A stretch of DNA of 32,402 nt from Alterirhizorhabdus solaris (GCF_007785815.1 NZ_VNIM01000044.1:1-32402); one strand, 5' to 3'. Positions 7,981-16,983 are shown, numbered from the stretch's first letter. Notes: generated by a model from the sequence alone, not told the origin. Made by a program: numbers and translations.

Positions 7981-10171
7981 GGCCACGTCCTTCGACCGGC
8001 TCCATCGGGAGGTCCGGCGGTGGATCCGCGAGCAGGGCTGGACGGGGCTGCGCGACATCCAGGACCAGGCGACCCGGACCATCCTCGGCTCGGGTTCGGA
8101 CGTAGTGATTATGGCGGCGACCGCGTCGGGCAAGACCGAGGCGGCATTCCTGCCGCTGCTCACGCAGGCGGCGGAGGCGGGGCCCGGCGGGCTGCGCGTG
8201 CTGTACGTCAGTCCGCTGAAGGCCCTGATCAACGACCAGCATAGGCGCCTGGAGCTGCTCTGCGAGCGTCTGGAGTTGCCCCTGACGCGCTGGCACGGCG
8301 ATGCCCCGGCCGGCGCCAAGAGGCGGCTGCTCGGCCGGCCGGAGGGCGTCGCCCTGATCACGCCGGAGTCGATCGAGGCGCTGCTGCTGCGGAGGCCGGC
8401 GGAGGCCGCGCACCTGTTCCGGGGACTGCAGTCGATCGTCATCGACGAGCTGCACGCGTTCCTGAAGGGCCCGCGCGGCCTCCACCTCGCGTCGCTGCTG
8501 CGAAGGGTGGACCGGCTGTGCGACTCGCGGCCCCGCCGGGTCGGCCTGTCCGCGACGCTCGGCGACGAGACGTCGGGCAAGCGCTGGCTCGACCCCGCCC
8601 GGCCGGACGCGGCGGTCGTGCTCCGGTCCGAGGCGAAGGGTCCAGGCCTCAAGCTGCAGATCCGCGGCTATGCCGAGCCGCCCGACGCGGACGGGATCGA
8701 CGAGCTGGCGGAGGACGGCGCCCAGGATGCGCTCAGCCGGATCGCCGACCACCTCTACGGCCACCTGCGAGGGTCCAACAACCTCGTCTTCGGCGGCTCG
8801 CGCCGGACCGTCGAGGCGCTGGCCGACCGGCTGCGCCAGCGCTGCGTCCGGAACGGCGTGCCGGAGGAGTTCTTCCCGCACCACGGGAGCCTCTCCAAGG
8901 AGCTGCGCGAGACGCTGGAGCTGCGGCTGAAGGCCGGTGACTTGCCGACGACGGCCGTGGCCACCACGACGCTGGAGCTCGGGATCGACCTCGGGAGCGT
9001 CGCCTCCGTCGCGCAGATCGGGGCGCCCAAGTCGCTCGCGAGCCTGAAGCAGCGGCTCGGCCGAAGTGGGAGGCGGGGCGAACCAGCCGTGCTGCGCATC
9101 TACGTCCGCGAGAAGCACCTGGCCGCCGACTCCGACCCGCTCGACCAGCTGCGGCTGGGGACGGTACGGGCGGTCGCGGCCGTGCGGCTCCTGCTCGAGG
9201 GATTCGTGGAGCCCGCCACTCTGGACCCGTCCCTCGCGACAGTCGCGCTGCACCAGACGCTCTCGACCATAGCGTCCGCCGGCGGAATCCGCCCTGCCGC
9301 CGCGCACCGTGCGATCTGCGGACGCGACAGCTACCTGAGGATGGAGCCCGGCGACTACGCCGACCTGCTTCGCGGCGTCGGACGGCAGGGTGTGGACCTG
9401 CTGGAGCAGTCGTCGGACGGGCTGCTGATGCTCGGCCCCGCCGGCGAGCGGATGACGGAGGGACGGGACTTCTACGCGGTGTTCCAGACCGACGAGGAGT
9501 GGCGGCTGGTCTCCAGCGGCCGCACCCTTGGAACGGTGCCGATCTCCAACGTGCTCGGGATCGGATCGCTGGTCGGCTTCGCCGGCCGGCGCTGGCGCGT
9601 CGAGGCCGTCGACGACCGCGCCAAGGTGCTGGAGGTGCTGCCGCACCGCTCCGGGCGCCTACCCAAGTTCGATCCCGTGACCGGCGAGGCGGTGCATGGC
9701 CGGCTGTCGAAGATGATGCGCTGTGTCCTCGAGGACGCGGAGGAGCCCAGCTACGCAGATCCGCAAGCACGGGCCTTCCTGGCGGAAGCACGCTCGGCAT
9801 ACCGCCGGCTCGGCGTGGACACCCGGAGCGTGGTCGAGGCCGGCGGCGACGCCTACCTCATGACCTGGGCCGGGACCGCCGTGAACGATCTCCTTGCGAT
9901 CCTCGTGCAGGCCGCCGGCGTGGAGTGCGAGGCGAACGACGTCGGGATCATCGCGGTCGAGTGCGGCGCCGACGAGCTCGTCCGCCTGCTCGCCTCCGTC
10001 ATTGAGTTCCCGTCGGTGGAGAGCCTTTCCGGATTCGTCGAGAACCTCCGCTCGGCGAAGCTGGATGAGTTCGTCGACGAGAACCTGCTTCGACGGCTTT
10101 GGGCAGCCCGTAATGTTCCGGTACGGCAGGAGGCAATTACGGTCCTTGCTGAGGCACTCGAGCGCGTTTGA
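7931..10171 (+). CDS. sngC: Shango protein SngC (Lhr/BrxHI-like DEAD/H helicase)
   Basis: A 746-residue superfamily II helicase. Motif I is ATASGKT at residues 63-69, motif II is DELH at 172-175, motif III is SAT at 207-209 and motif VI is QRLGRSGR at 374-381, followed by a long C-terminal region without an obvious catalytic motif. The nearest families are Lhr and BrxHI, ATP-driven 3'-5' helicases acting on nucleic acid. The ATG at 7931 gives a 50-base overlap with sngB; a TTG at 7961, downstream of GAGGAGG at 7942-7948, would give a shorter overlap and is a credible alternative start. Tight overlaps from sngA through sngC indicate one mRNA and probably a complex made in fixed proportions. 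No clear terminator with a T-tract follows; a weak stem (10192-10198 with 10213-10219) is present. Confidence 0.87.
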   Translation: MPATRRRTTSLSTSGSEATSFDRLHREVRRWIREQGWTGLRDIQDQATRTILGSGSDVVIMAATASGKTEAAFLPLLTQAAEAGPGGLRVLYVSPLKALINDQHRRLELLCERLELPLTRWHGDAPAGAKRRLLGRPEGVALITPESIEALLLRRPAEAAHLFRGLQSIVIDELHAFLKGPRGLHLASLLRRVDRLCDSRPRRVGLSATLGDETSGKRWLDPARPDAAVVLRSEAKGPGLKLQIRGYAEPPDADGIDELAEDGAQDALSRIADHLYGHLRGSNNLVFGGSRRTVEALADRLRQRCVRNGVPEEFFPHHGSLSKELRETLELRLKAGDLPTTAVATTTLELGIDLGSVASVAQIGAPKSLASLKQRLGRSGRRGEPAVLRIYVREKHLAADSDPLDQLRLGTVRAVAAVRLLLEGFVEPATLDPSLATVALHQTLSTIASAGGIRPAAAHRAICGRDSYLRMEPGDYADLLRGVGRQGVDLLEQSSDGLLMLGPAGERMTEGRDFYAVFQTDEEWRLVSSGRTLGTVPISNVLGIGSLVGFAGRRWRVEAVDDRAKVLEVLPHRSGRLPKFDPVTGEAVHGRLSKMMRCVLEDAEEPSYADPQARAFLAEARSAYRRLGVDTRSVVEAGGDAYLMTWAGTAVNDLLAILVQAAGVECEANDVGIIAVECGADELVRLLASVIEFPSVESLSGFVENLRSAKLDEFVDENLLRRLWAARNVPVRQEAITVLAEALERV

Positions 10172-10269
10172 AGGCGGCGTCGGAGCCCGGGCGGTCTCGA
10201 CCTCTGACCGGTGAGACCGGCGGTGGCCCGCCATGAACTCGTCGACATAAGGAATATGCCATTGCAGCC

Positions 10270-10650
10270 ATGACCGCCCCGGTCGATGCCAGAAGGCGGG
10301 CTTCCCGGCAGATGACGTGCGCACGAAACTCGCCCATATATAAGCTGCGGCAAACCCAAGTTGTACGTTCGGGAGAACATCGCCACGAGGTAGGCTACAG
10401 GCGCTTCTTTCTCGCGGAGGCAATCGGCAAGTACTTCGACGCCGATACCAAGATGCGCCATCGCCTCTACGCTGCGGCGCTCCAGCTGTTTGCACCCATG
10501 CTGACGAACGTCGCTCGCAAGGCGTTCGACCACTGGCGCGACCGACGCGTCATCGCCCGACGGTCAAGTGGCGGATCGACCCAACACGACACGCCGGCGT
10601 CCGAAGAAAGCCGCCGATCCAAAGACCGAGAGCGACCTGAAGGCCGATAG
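10270..10650 (+). CDS. Orphan reading frame, hypothetical
   Basis: An open frame of 126 codons in a visibly less GC-rich stretch. The central part (residues 42-95, FFLAEAIGKYFDADTKMRHR onward) looks like normal helical protein, while both ends are rich in Arg, Ser and Thr and look like chance coding. I do not recognise a family. There is no convincing ribosome-binding site before the ATG. It could be the remnant of a gene broken when the defence genes were acquired, or no gene at all. The sequence from the sngC stop to this frame (10172-10269) holds only the weak stem described under sngC. Confidence 0.3.
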   Translation: MTAPVDARRRASRQMTCARNSPIYKLRQTQVVRSGEHRHEVGYRRFFLAEAIGKYFDADTKMRHRLYAAALQLFAPMLTNVARKAFDHWRDRRVIARRSSGGSTQHDTPASEESRRSKDRERPEGR

Positions 10651-10653
10651 GAG

Positions 10654-11106
10654 GTGACTATCAAGAGGTTGACGAGCGGAAGCCCGTCGAAGACATCGGA
10701 TGGCATGAGCGATGAACTCACGCGCTATCTCGCTGCCTTCACGAAACAGGCGCAGATTGCTGGACTTCCCGTGCGTCGCCCAGGCAGGAACTGGTCGCCC
10801 TTGGAGCCGCTCGACCGGAGATCACATGTCAGTCTCAGCGTTACGCGGCACCGCATCCAAGTGAACCTCAACAACGAGGACGACGACGCCGGAACGAAAC
10901 TCGCTAGGCTGCATGCTGACCGGTTCGCTATCGAGGAGGAGGTTGGAGAGACGCTCCTGTGGGAGAAAAAGGCCGGCCAAAGAAAAAGCGCCGTCCGCGC
11001 GGCGTTGATGGCTGGCTATGCAGATCGGAACTGGGACAGTCAGCACGCGTGGGCTATCGGAATGATGAGGCATTTTCAGCGAAGCTTTGGAATACGCCTC
11101 GACTAA
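10654..11106 (+). CDS. DUF4268-like small protein
   Basis: A frame of up to 150 residues. The core from about residue 40 to the end resembles the DUF4268 domain: VSLSVTRHRIQVNLN, an acidic linker, then IEEEVGETLLWEKKAGQRKS and a final WAIGMMRHFQRSFGIRL. DUF4268 proteins are found in defence islands and are often the tail of a larger nuclease-like protein; this one stands alone and is short, so it may be a fragment. The start is uncertain. GTG at 10654 opens the frame, TTG at 10669 sits 14 bases after AGGAGG (10649-10654), and ATG at 10705 begins a more protein-like sequence but has a poor ribosome-binding site. The 140 bases after it carry a 9-base direct repeat, ATCGCGACT, at 11106-11114 and 11119-11127. 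Confidence 0.5.
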   Translation: MTIKRLTSGSPSKTSDGMSDELTRYLAAFTKQAQIAGLPVRRPGRNWSPLEPLDRRSHVSLSVTRHRIQVNLNNEDDDAGTKLARLHADRFAIEEEVGETLLWEKKAGQRKSAVRAALMAGYADRNWDSQHAWAIGMMRHFQRSFGIRLD

Positions 11107-11246
11107 TCGCGACTGTTGATCGCGACTTAGGGGATCCGGAACACGGTCAAGCTTGGCAGAGCGCCGACCTTAGGCTCCAGAGTTCAACATGTTTAAGGAA
11201 GACAATCATCACGCTTCACTCACCAGGGACGGTGAACGACATTGGA

Positions 11247-12986
11247 TCAGCTAATTGGAAGTCCTGCCCATTCGGTGAGCTGCTGATCCTGCCTTAGTCT
11301 AAGACGGCGCCAAGTCAGCCCGTCGAATATCGCGTCGCGGGTAGCGGTCATCTCGACGGGCAGCGCGGCCCCGGCTTCGCACGCGAACCGAGCAGCTAGC
11401 GCTTCATTGCTCATCCAGGCGTTGTCCCACCAAGTGATAATCGCGGTCCGCGCGGCGGCTAGCGCGTTCGCACTGGGCAGGAGGTCGCGCTTCTCCCGCT
11501 GATTGAGCGTTCGGTGCGACGGCATGAGGTTCCAGAGGTCACCGCAGGGCCACGCCGACCAAGGCAGGCAATGATCAATGTCGAGCGTCGTATCTGACAG
11601 CGGCCGGTCCGACCAAACGCAGTGCAGGCGTTCTCCCCGCCGGAGCCTGTCGACTGCTATATCGCGCGCAACCGACACATCACGTCGAGGTTCTATCCAG
11701 GCCAGGGCCGCCTCAAGTTCGCCTGGAACCGTGCTTCTGCCTTGCCGTTCCATGTAGCCGCGCATGAGGCGCGCCCATTCCGCCGCTAATACCGGTTCGA
11801 TCCAGACGCCAAGCCGTTGCATCGTCCGCCAAACATGTCCGGGAACGGCGAGTCTGCCGAACGCGCCCAAGGCGTCGGTACCCAGCGCGATTGCCGAACC
11901 ACGTGACGAGCGAGCCGTCGCGGCGGTAAACACGCGCTGCTCCGAGTTCGGGTAGCGGATGAAGTTCGCGGGCATGGTGGCAATCGTGCGCGATGCGTCG
12001 GCGATCGCGCCAGCCACGGCCTTGGCGCGCTCACCGGAAAAGGTGGCGCCCACCCGGAAGTCCAAGGGCGCTATCCCATCGGCCAGAAGAGCCCGGAAGC
12101 CTTCTTTCGCGAAGCCAAGCCCGTCCGGACCGGCGTTCCCGGGCATCTGGGGCAAGCCGCAACGTACGAGCGGCAGATACATGCGCACCCAGTTTAGCGC
12201 TACGGCACCAAGCGGCACTTCGACGCTATCGTCAGTGGGGTGCGGCACGCCAAAGCTTGGTGTCCGGTCCGCGATCTTCGCGATCGCCCGCAGCAAACCG
12301 AGCTTGTAGGTTGAGGACTTGTCATCGTTCAGGACGATCCCTCGCAGCAACGGCAGCGCTCCTGCTCCGTCATCGGGCAAGGTCATGGCGAGGGTGGTCC
12401 ATGCTACGCCAGGGCGTCCTAGCGCATCTGACGCGGGAGCGACGCGGGCGATCGTCAGGCCATGGTTCCGAGCAAGCGCCTCGATCTCTCCAGTCGTCAC
12501 ATCATACATGGGCCGATCGGGTGGCGCCGGCCCATGGCGCAACGTAACGATCAACAGCCCGCCCGGTTTGAGTAGCGTGGCGAGCTTACGGAACGCGCGC
12601 TGTCTCTCATGAGGCGCGACGTGCTGCCACACGCCCGATAGCAGGATCAGGTCAAAAGAAAGGGCTAGCGCGTGAGTGGCGTTCAGCCCAGGCAGCCGAT
12701 CATCGAGCCACCGGATGTGATCGTTGCGGTGCAACTTGCGAGCTTCCGTCCGCATGCCGGCTGCGGGTTCAACAGCGACCACGTCGTAGCCCAGTGCAGC
12801 CAGCCAAGCGGCATCGCGTCCCGACCCCGCGCCGACATCAAGGGCAAGGTGGTCGGCGCCAAGCCGGATGAGGTCGGAGAAGGTAGACCGGTAGGCAATC
12901 TGGTCGACGCGTTCATACTCCGCCGCGAGACTGGAAGCCTGCGCGTCGTAGGCCGCGACAGGGTCGTGAAAAGCGGGATCGTTCAT
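11247..12986 (-). CDS. SAM-dependent methyltransferase fused to HNH endonuclease
   Basis: A 579-residue fusion. Residues 40-210 are a class I SAM methyltransferase: motif I LDVGAGSGRDAAWLA at 49-63, the acidic end of strand 2 (VVAVEPAAGM), FDLILLSGVWQHV, and LKPGGLLIVTLRHG as post-motif III. The middle part (from about 225) contains LLRGIVLNDDKSSTYKLGLLRAI, a segment I associate with a family of HNH proteins. The C-terminal part has DIDHCLPWSAWPCGDLWNLM with H472, then SHRTLNQREKRD, an HNH nuclease core. There is no NPPY-type motif of an amino-DNA methyltransferase, and motif I and the Leu/Pro-rich strand 5 resemble small-molecule or general methyltransferases, so methylation of DNA is not proven. 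It is divergent from, and nearly adjacent to, the second HNH gene. A restriction or defence role is an inference from the nuclease domain and the setting. Confidence 0.82.
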   Translation of the reverse strand: MNDPAFHDPVAAYDAQASSLAAEYERVDQIAYRSTFSDLIRLGADHLALDVGAGSGRDAAWLAALGYDVVAVEPAAGMRTEARKLHRNDHIRWLDDRLPGLNATHALALSFDLILLSGVWQHVAPHERQRAFRKLATLLKPGGLLIVTLRHGPAPPDRPMYDVTTGEIEALARNHGLTIARVAPASDALGRPGVAWTTLAMTLPDDGAGALPLLRGIVLNDDKSSTYKLGLLRAIAKIADRTPSFGVPHPTDDSVEVPLGAVALNWVRMYLPLVRCGLPQMPGNAGPDGLGFAKEGFRALLADGIAPLDFRVGATFSGERAKAVAGAIADASRTIATMPANFIRYPNSEQRVFTAATARSSRGSAIALGTDALGAFGRLAVPGHVWRTMQRLGVWIEPVLAAEWARLMRGYMERQGRSTVPGELEAALAWIEPRRDVSVARDIAVDRLRRGERLHCVWSDRPLSDTTLDIDHCLPWSAWPCGDLWNLMPSHRTLNQREKRDLLPSANALAAARTAIITWWDNAWMSNEALAARFACEAGAALPVEMTATRDAIFDGLTWRRLRLRQDQQLTEWAGLPIS

Positions 12987-13063
12987 TGCGATGGAGCGTC
13001 CACGATGCGTCGGCGGGACGCAACAGGGTTGCCAATGATGTTACCCAGAGCGATGTTTTCGCG

Positions 13064-13984
13064 GTGGTTGGGATCTTCGTCGGTGTGACACACAAGCCGT
13101 GGTTTGACCACCTGGCGAGCCTGCATCCGGCAGACGTGAACTTCTGGCAGCCGTCCGGATCAGGCGAGTTCAAGGCGTTGAAGCCTGGCGACCTGTTTCT
13201 GTTCAAATTGAAGGCGCCCTGGAACGCGATCGCAGGCGGCGGTGTATTCGAGCATGCGAGCCTCGCGCCGCTATCGCTCGCTTGGGAGGCGTTCGGCGAA
13301 GCGAATGGCAATGAAAGCCTGGGCGAGATGCGCAGCACCATCGCGAAGCTAAAGCGTGTGCGACCGCTCGGCGATCGGGAAGACCCCGTCATTGGGTGCA
13401 GGATCCTGACGCAGCCATTCTTCTGGCCCGCGGACCGCTGAATACCGACACCCGCAAACTTCTCGGCCAACACGGTTGTTGGCCGGGGCTACTCCACCGA
13501 TCAGCCTGATGGGCTGGCGTTGTGGCGGGAGGTGCAAGAGCGATTAGCCGCGACGCCAGCCGCACCTCAGGTTTCAACCGGCGACCGGTTCGGTAGTCCG
13601 ACGGTGATGCGACGGCGCCTGGGGCAGGGAGCCTTTCGCCTCGCAGTTACCGATGGCTATGGGCGACGCTGCGCCGTGTCCGGCGAGCGGACGCTGCCGA
13701 TCCTCGATGCGGCTCATATTCGATCTTTCGCCTCGGGAGGCGAGCACGCCGTGTCCAACGGCCTGTTGCTGCGAACGGACATCCACAAGCTGTTCGATCG
13801 AGGCTATGTCACCTTCGATAGCGAGCTTCGCTTTGCCGTGTCAGAGCGTCTAAAGGCCGACTTCGACAACGGCGTCCATTACTATGCAATGCAGGGCACG
13901 ACGCTGGCACGACCGATCGCCGGCTTCGATCCGCCGTCCTCCGAGGCGTTACGCTGGCATCGGGACAATGCATATCTCGGATGA
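13064..13984 (+). pseudogene. HNH endonuclease with PUA/EVE-like N-terminal domain, interrupted by in-frame TGA
   Basis: One reading frame runs to 13984 with a single stop, TGA at 13439-13441, and no shift of frame. Upstream, the N-terminal part (IFVGVTHKPWFDHL, VNFWQPSGSGEFKALKPGD, LFLFKLKAPWNAIAGGG) resembles the PUA/EVE-like DNA-reading domain placed before HNH nucleases. Downstream, the frame continues as IPTPANFSANTVVGRGYSTD and then an intact HNH domain: CAVSGERTLPILDAAHI, SNGLLLRTDIHKLFDRGYV. A Trp is expected at the TGA (family members read FFWP..W.P.P), so a TGG to TGA change is the simplest explanation. Unless the stop is read through, the gene gives a 125-residue N-terminal piece; the HNH piece might restart at TTG 13520. 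The start is uncertain: GTG at 13064 puts the protein at the conserved IFVGV, while TTG at 12986 would lengthen it. Confidence 0.78.
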
Positions 13985-14030
13985 GTTCGGACCTGTGCTG
14001 CCGAGCCGGAGACTAGATCCCATCTCGTTT

Positions 14031-16973
14031 TCAGATCCCAATCTCGAAGATTTTCCCACGGGCGGTGTCGATATCGAGCGCCTTCTCGGGTGTCGTGGTC
14101 GGCTTATCAGCCCCGCTATCCTTGCCATTGTTCGCCGCGCTCGGTCGTCCAGTGCGAGGGATGCCGCCGGCAGTCTCGAGTGACGAGGTCTTGCCGCCAG
14201 CGTTGCGAACAAGCTGACGCTGCAGGCCATCCGCGCGATCAACGATCAGGGTCAGCGTATCCCGAAGCCGCGTGACCGTGACCAGGAAGGTCTGCTGGTT
14301 AACGAGCTTGGTATCGCGCGTTTCCATTACCGCGATGCCGGCGTCGGAGGTCAGTCCCTGCGCCATATGAGCGTTGAGTGCATAGGCGAGGTCGAGCCGC
14401 TGCAACATCGGGTCATCCCGCTTGAATTCGAGCTTCACGCCGAGCGAGGTTTCGATGCTGACAACCCCACGATCGATCCCGACGATCTGCGCCCGGTCGG
14501 CGTTAAACAGCCCACGCTTATGATCGCTGGCGGTCCAGCGAATGCGGTCGCGTTCGTGGATCGTGAGATCCTTGCGCTCGTACAACTGCAGCCCGGTATC
14601 GCGCGTGGGTCTGAGCCGATCAGGCCGGAACGTCCGCTCCTTTGCATCGGCGCCGCGGACCCGGACCGTGCCCGCCGTCGGGTCGACCGCCACGACCTCA
14701 GCGCGACCTTTAGCCAGCCGAACTCCGTCGCTTCGTTCCGCCACATCGAGCACCATGCCGGGAGCATAATTCTGGACGTACCGCAGCTCCTCGTTGGTGA
14801 GATTGACCCGCTCCAGCACGGTCAAGTCGAGGCTCGCCGGACCGATCTCCCCGCGTGCCAGCAAGCCTTCCTGAACCGTGCGGTTGATGTCGCCCCGCAA
14901 CCGTCGACCAGATGCATAGATGGCGGTGTGCGATCGTTCGTCCGGTGCCAGCGCCAGCCATCTTCCCGCAGCTTCCTCAGCACCGCGTCCGGGTGCCTCG
15001 ATCGTAAAGGGCTCCAGTGCGGCCATGGCCTTCTCGACATTGCCGATCTGCGCCGCTGCCGCAGCCGTTTTCACGGCCTCGCCGCGCGCGCGGATATTCT
15101 GCGGCATGTGCGCGGTGGTCGCGCCGGCCTGCTGCATTACTGAGAAGGGTTTGCCTGCATCGACCGCGCCGAGCTGTCTCGCATCGCCGACGAAGGCCAT
15201 CCGCCCGACGCCGAGCAGGTTGGCGAGCTCGACCAGCTTCAGTTGATCGGCGTTCGACAGCATCGAGGCCTCGTCGACGAGGATGGCGGTGCCGCCGAAC
15301 GTCGCCCGCGCCTCGGTCAGCGCGCCCGTGTATGGGCGCTCGCCGAGCACCGGTGCATTGGCTCGCAAGAACCGCGCAACGGTCATCGACCGAATGCCGG
15401 TCTCGCGCTCGAGCATCTGGACGAGCGTGTTCTGGACGGCGAGCCCCAGCACCTTCTGGCCGCTCTCCTCGATCAGCCTGGCAGCGGGGGCCAGCATGCT
15501 GCTCTTGCCCGCGCCAGCGACACCCTGGACGGCGATGATGCGGTCGGTGGAGGACAGCAGGAGGACGCCTGCAGCCTCCTGACCGGGGTTCAGCACGATA
15601 CCTGAATTGGACTGCGCCTTGTCGCGCAGAGCGGCACCGGCATCGCCGAGAGGCAGGAAGCTGGTGCCGGCGCCGCGCCCTGCATCCACGGCCGAGAGCA
15701 TCCGTCGCTCGACCGCGAGACCCTGGGCCGTCGTCATCATGTCCTCGGCGCGCCCAGTACCTGGAACGAGCTGACCGGTTCGCGTGAGGGCGGCCACGCG
15801 CGCCTCGATCTGATCGATGCCCGTGGGCAGGCCTATGTCCAGCGCAGCCTTGTAGATGTCGGTGGTCTTGAACGCGGCTTCGCGCTGCTCGAGGTGACGC
15901 AGCGCAGAGGCCACTGCATGCGCTGCGGCGACCTCGGCCGGACCCTTGAAGCGCATATTGCGGGGCAAATAGGGATCGGACCTAACAAGGCCGAGCCGAT
16001 CAGAAAGCGCACCGACGAGCTCGCGCCCGCGTGCCGTCGCGGTACCCGCAGCCACTGCCAGACGCTCCCACGGAGATGGCGCAGCATTTTCCCGCGCCCG
16101 TGCTTGCTCGATCAGTCCGGGAAGGTCGAGACCGGCCGCTCGGGCGCTCTCACGCCAGCCCTCGTAAAGCGCCTCACGGTCTGCGACGGGTGCTTTCCTC
16201 GACCGTGTCATCAGCGTCGCGGCCGCGAACGCCTCGGGGGTCTTCTGCGCCATCTCGGCGACCTTGGCGAGGATCTGCTGGCGCCGCGTGCTGAACGCCA
16301 TGATCAGGTTGCGGCCGATCCCTTCGGCTTCGAAATTGCCATGCTTGCCGCGGTCGCTGACAGCGTAACCCAGCGCCTCCACCTTGTCGCGGAAGCTCGC
16401 CATCGTCATCGCGTTGAACAGGGTGTTCAATGACCAGAGCTTGTCGTTGTGGAGCGCGCGCCACTTGCCATCCGACCCTTGGGTGGCGTTCGCCACGATT
16501 GCGTGAAGGTGCGCCTGCGGCTCCTGCTCGCGGCTGGTATCGTGCTCGAACAGGGCGACGATCAGGTTGCCGGTGGCGACCACCTTCTCCTTGTCCTTCA
16601 CCTCCATCCGGGTCTCGGCGGCATTGCGCTCGGCCCAGCCGAGCGTTTCCTTCACTGCTGCGCGATAGGCGTCGAGGATGCGTCGATCGCCGCCCACAAG
16701 AGCCAGCAGCGACCAGCTCTTGGGCAGGGAGAAGGTGAGGTCGATGCCGGCGCGGTGGCGGTCTGGATTGCCGATTTGCGAGCCATCGGGAAGGCTGCCC
16801 TTCAGCAGCGCCTCGAACGTCTCCTTGTCGACCGCCCCAGTAAGCCCGAGCGCGTCTGCGCCCTTGCCGAACCACTCGCCCGACGTCTCGGCTTCGCCGG
16901 GCGAATAGTAGTTATCGGCGGCAAAATAGCCGGCGGCGCCCTTGGCGGAGCGGACGGTTGCGACCGACAGCAT
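14031..16973 (-). CDS. MobF-family conjugative relaxase-helicase (TraA/TrwC-like)
   Basis: A 980-residue relaxase that nicks and unwinds the transferred strand at oriT. The N-terminal relaxase domain (1-310) has candidate catalytic tyrosines Y16, Y22 and Y23 and the metal-binding His triad H144, H155 and H157 in HDTSREQEPQAHLH. A helicase follows: Walker A GVAGAGKS at 484-491, ILVDEASMLS as Walker B, and a RecD-like final part containing HMAQGLTSDAG. The three-His motif with a fused 1B helicase defines MobF. The start has an AGAGG ribosome-binding site and lies 10 bases after the traD stop, so the two are cotranscribed. It ends convergently with the HNH pseudogene, 46 bases away. The frame is intact, so transfer or mobilisation is plausible. 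Confidence 0.93.
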   Translation of the reverse strand: MLSVATVRSAKGAAGYFAADNYYSPGEAETSGEWFGKGADALGLTGAVDKETFEALLKGSLPDGSQIGNPDRHRAGIDLTFSLPKSWSLLALVGGDRRILDAYRAAVKETLGWAERNAAETRMEVKDKEKVVATGNLIVALFEHDTSREQEPQAHLHAIVANATQGSDGKWRALHNDKLWSLNTLFNAMTMASFRDKVEALGYAVSDRGKHGNFEAEGIGRNLIMAFSTRRQQILAKVAEMAQKTPEAFAAATLMTRSRKAPVADREALYEGWRESARAAGLDLPGLIEQARARENAAPSPWERLAVAAGTATARGRELVGALSDRLGLVRSDPYLPRNMRFKGPAEVAAAHAVASALRHLEQREAAFKTTDIYKAALDIGLPTGIDQIEARVAALTRTGQLVPGTGRAEDMMTTAQGLAVERRMLSAVDAGRGAGTSFLPLGDAGAALRDKAQSNSGIVLNPGQEAAGVLLLSSTDRIIAVQGVAGAGKSSMLAPAARLIEESGQKVLGLAVQNTLVQMLERETGIRSMTVARFLRANAPVLGERPYTGALTEARATFGGTAILVDEASMLSNADQLKLVELANLLGVGRMAFVGDARQLGAVDAGKPFSVMQQAGATTAHMPQNIRARGEAVKTAAAAAQIGNVEKAMAALEPFTIEAPGRGAEEAAGRWLALAPDERSHTAIYASGRRLRGDINRTVQEGLLARGEIGPASLDLTVLERVNLTNEELRYVQNYAPGMVLDVAERSDGVRLAKGRAEVVAVDPTAGTVRVRGADAKERTFRPDRLRPTRDTGLQLYERKDLTIHERDRIRWTASDHKRGLFNADRAQIVGIDRGVVSIETSLGVKLEFKRDDPMLQRLDLAYALNAHMAQGLTSDAGIAVMETRDTKLVNQQTFLVTVTRLRDTLTLIVDRADGLQRQLVRNAGGKTSSLETAGGIPRTGRPSAANNGKDSGADKPTTTPEKALDIDTARGKIFEIGI

Positions 16974-16983
16974 GGCACACCTC

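Noticed and set aside
7835-9646. A 603-codon minus-strand open frame opposite sngC
   Set aside because: It is Gln/Arg/Pro/Val-rich low-complexity and lies opposite a helicase with all motifs intact, so it is a shadow frame.
6694-10171. BREX type 2 components (brxD and brxHI)
   Set aside because: The ATPase and helicase are of these families, but no pglX, pglW, pglY/brxC or pglZ is present and the first gene of the operon is a TerB-N/TerB-C protein, which fits Shango.
13439-13441. Frameshift in the HNH gene
   Set aside because: The codons on both sides of the TGA are in the same frame and read as continuous protein, so it is a single nonsense codon and not an indel.
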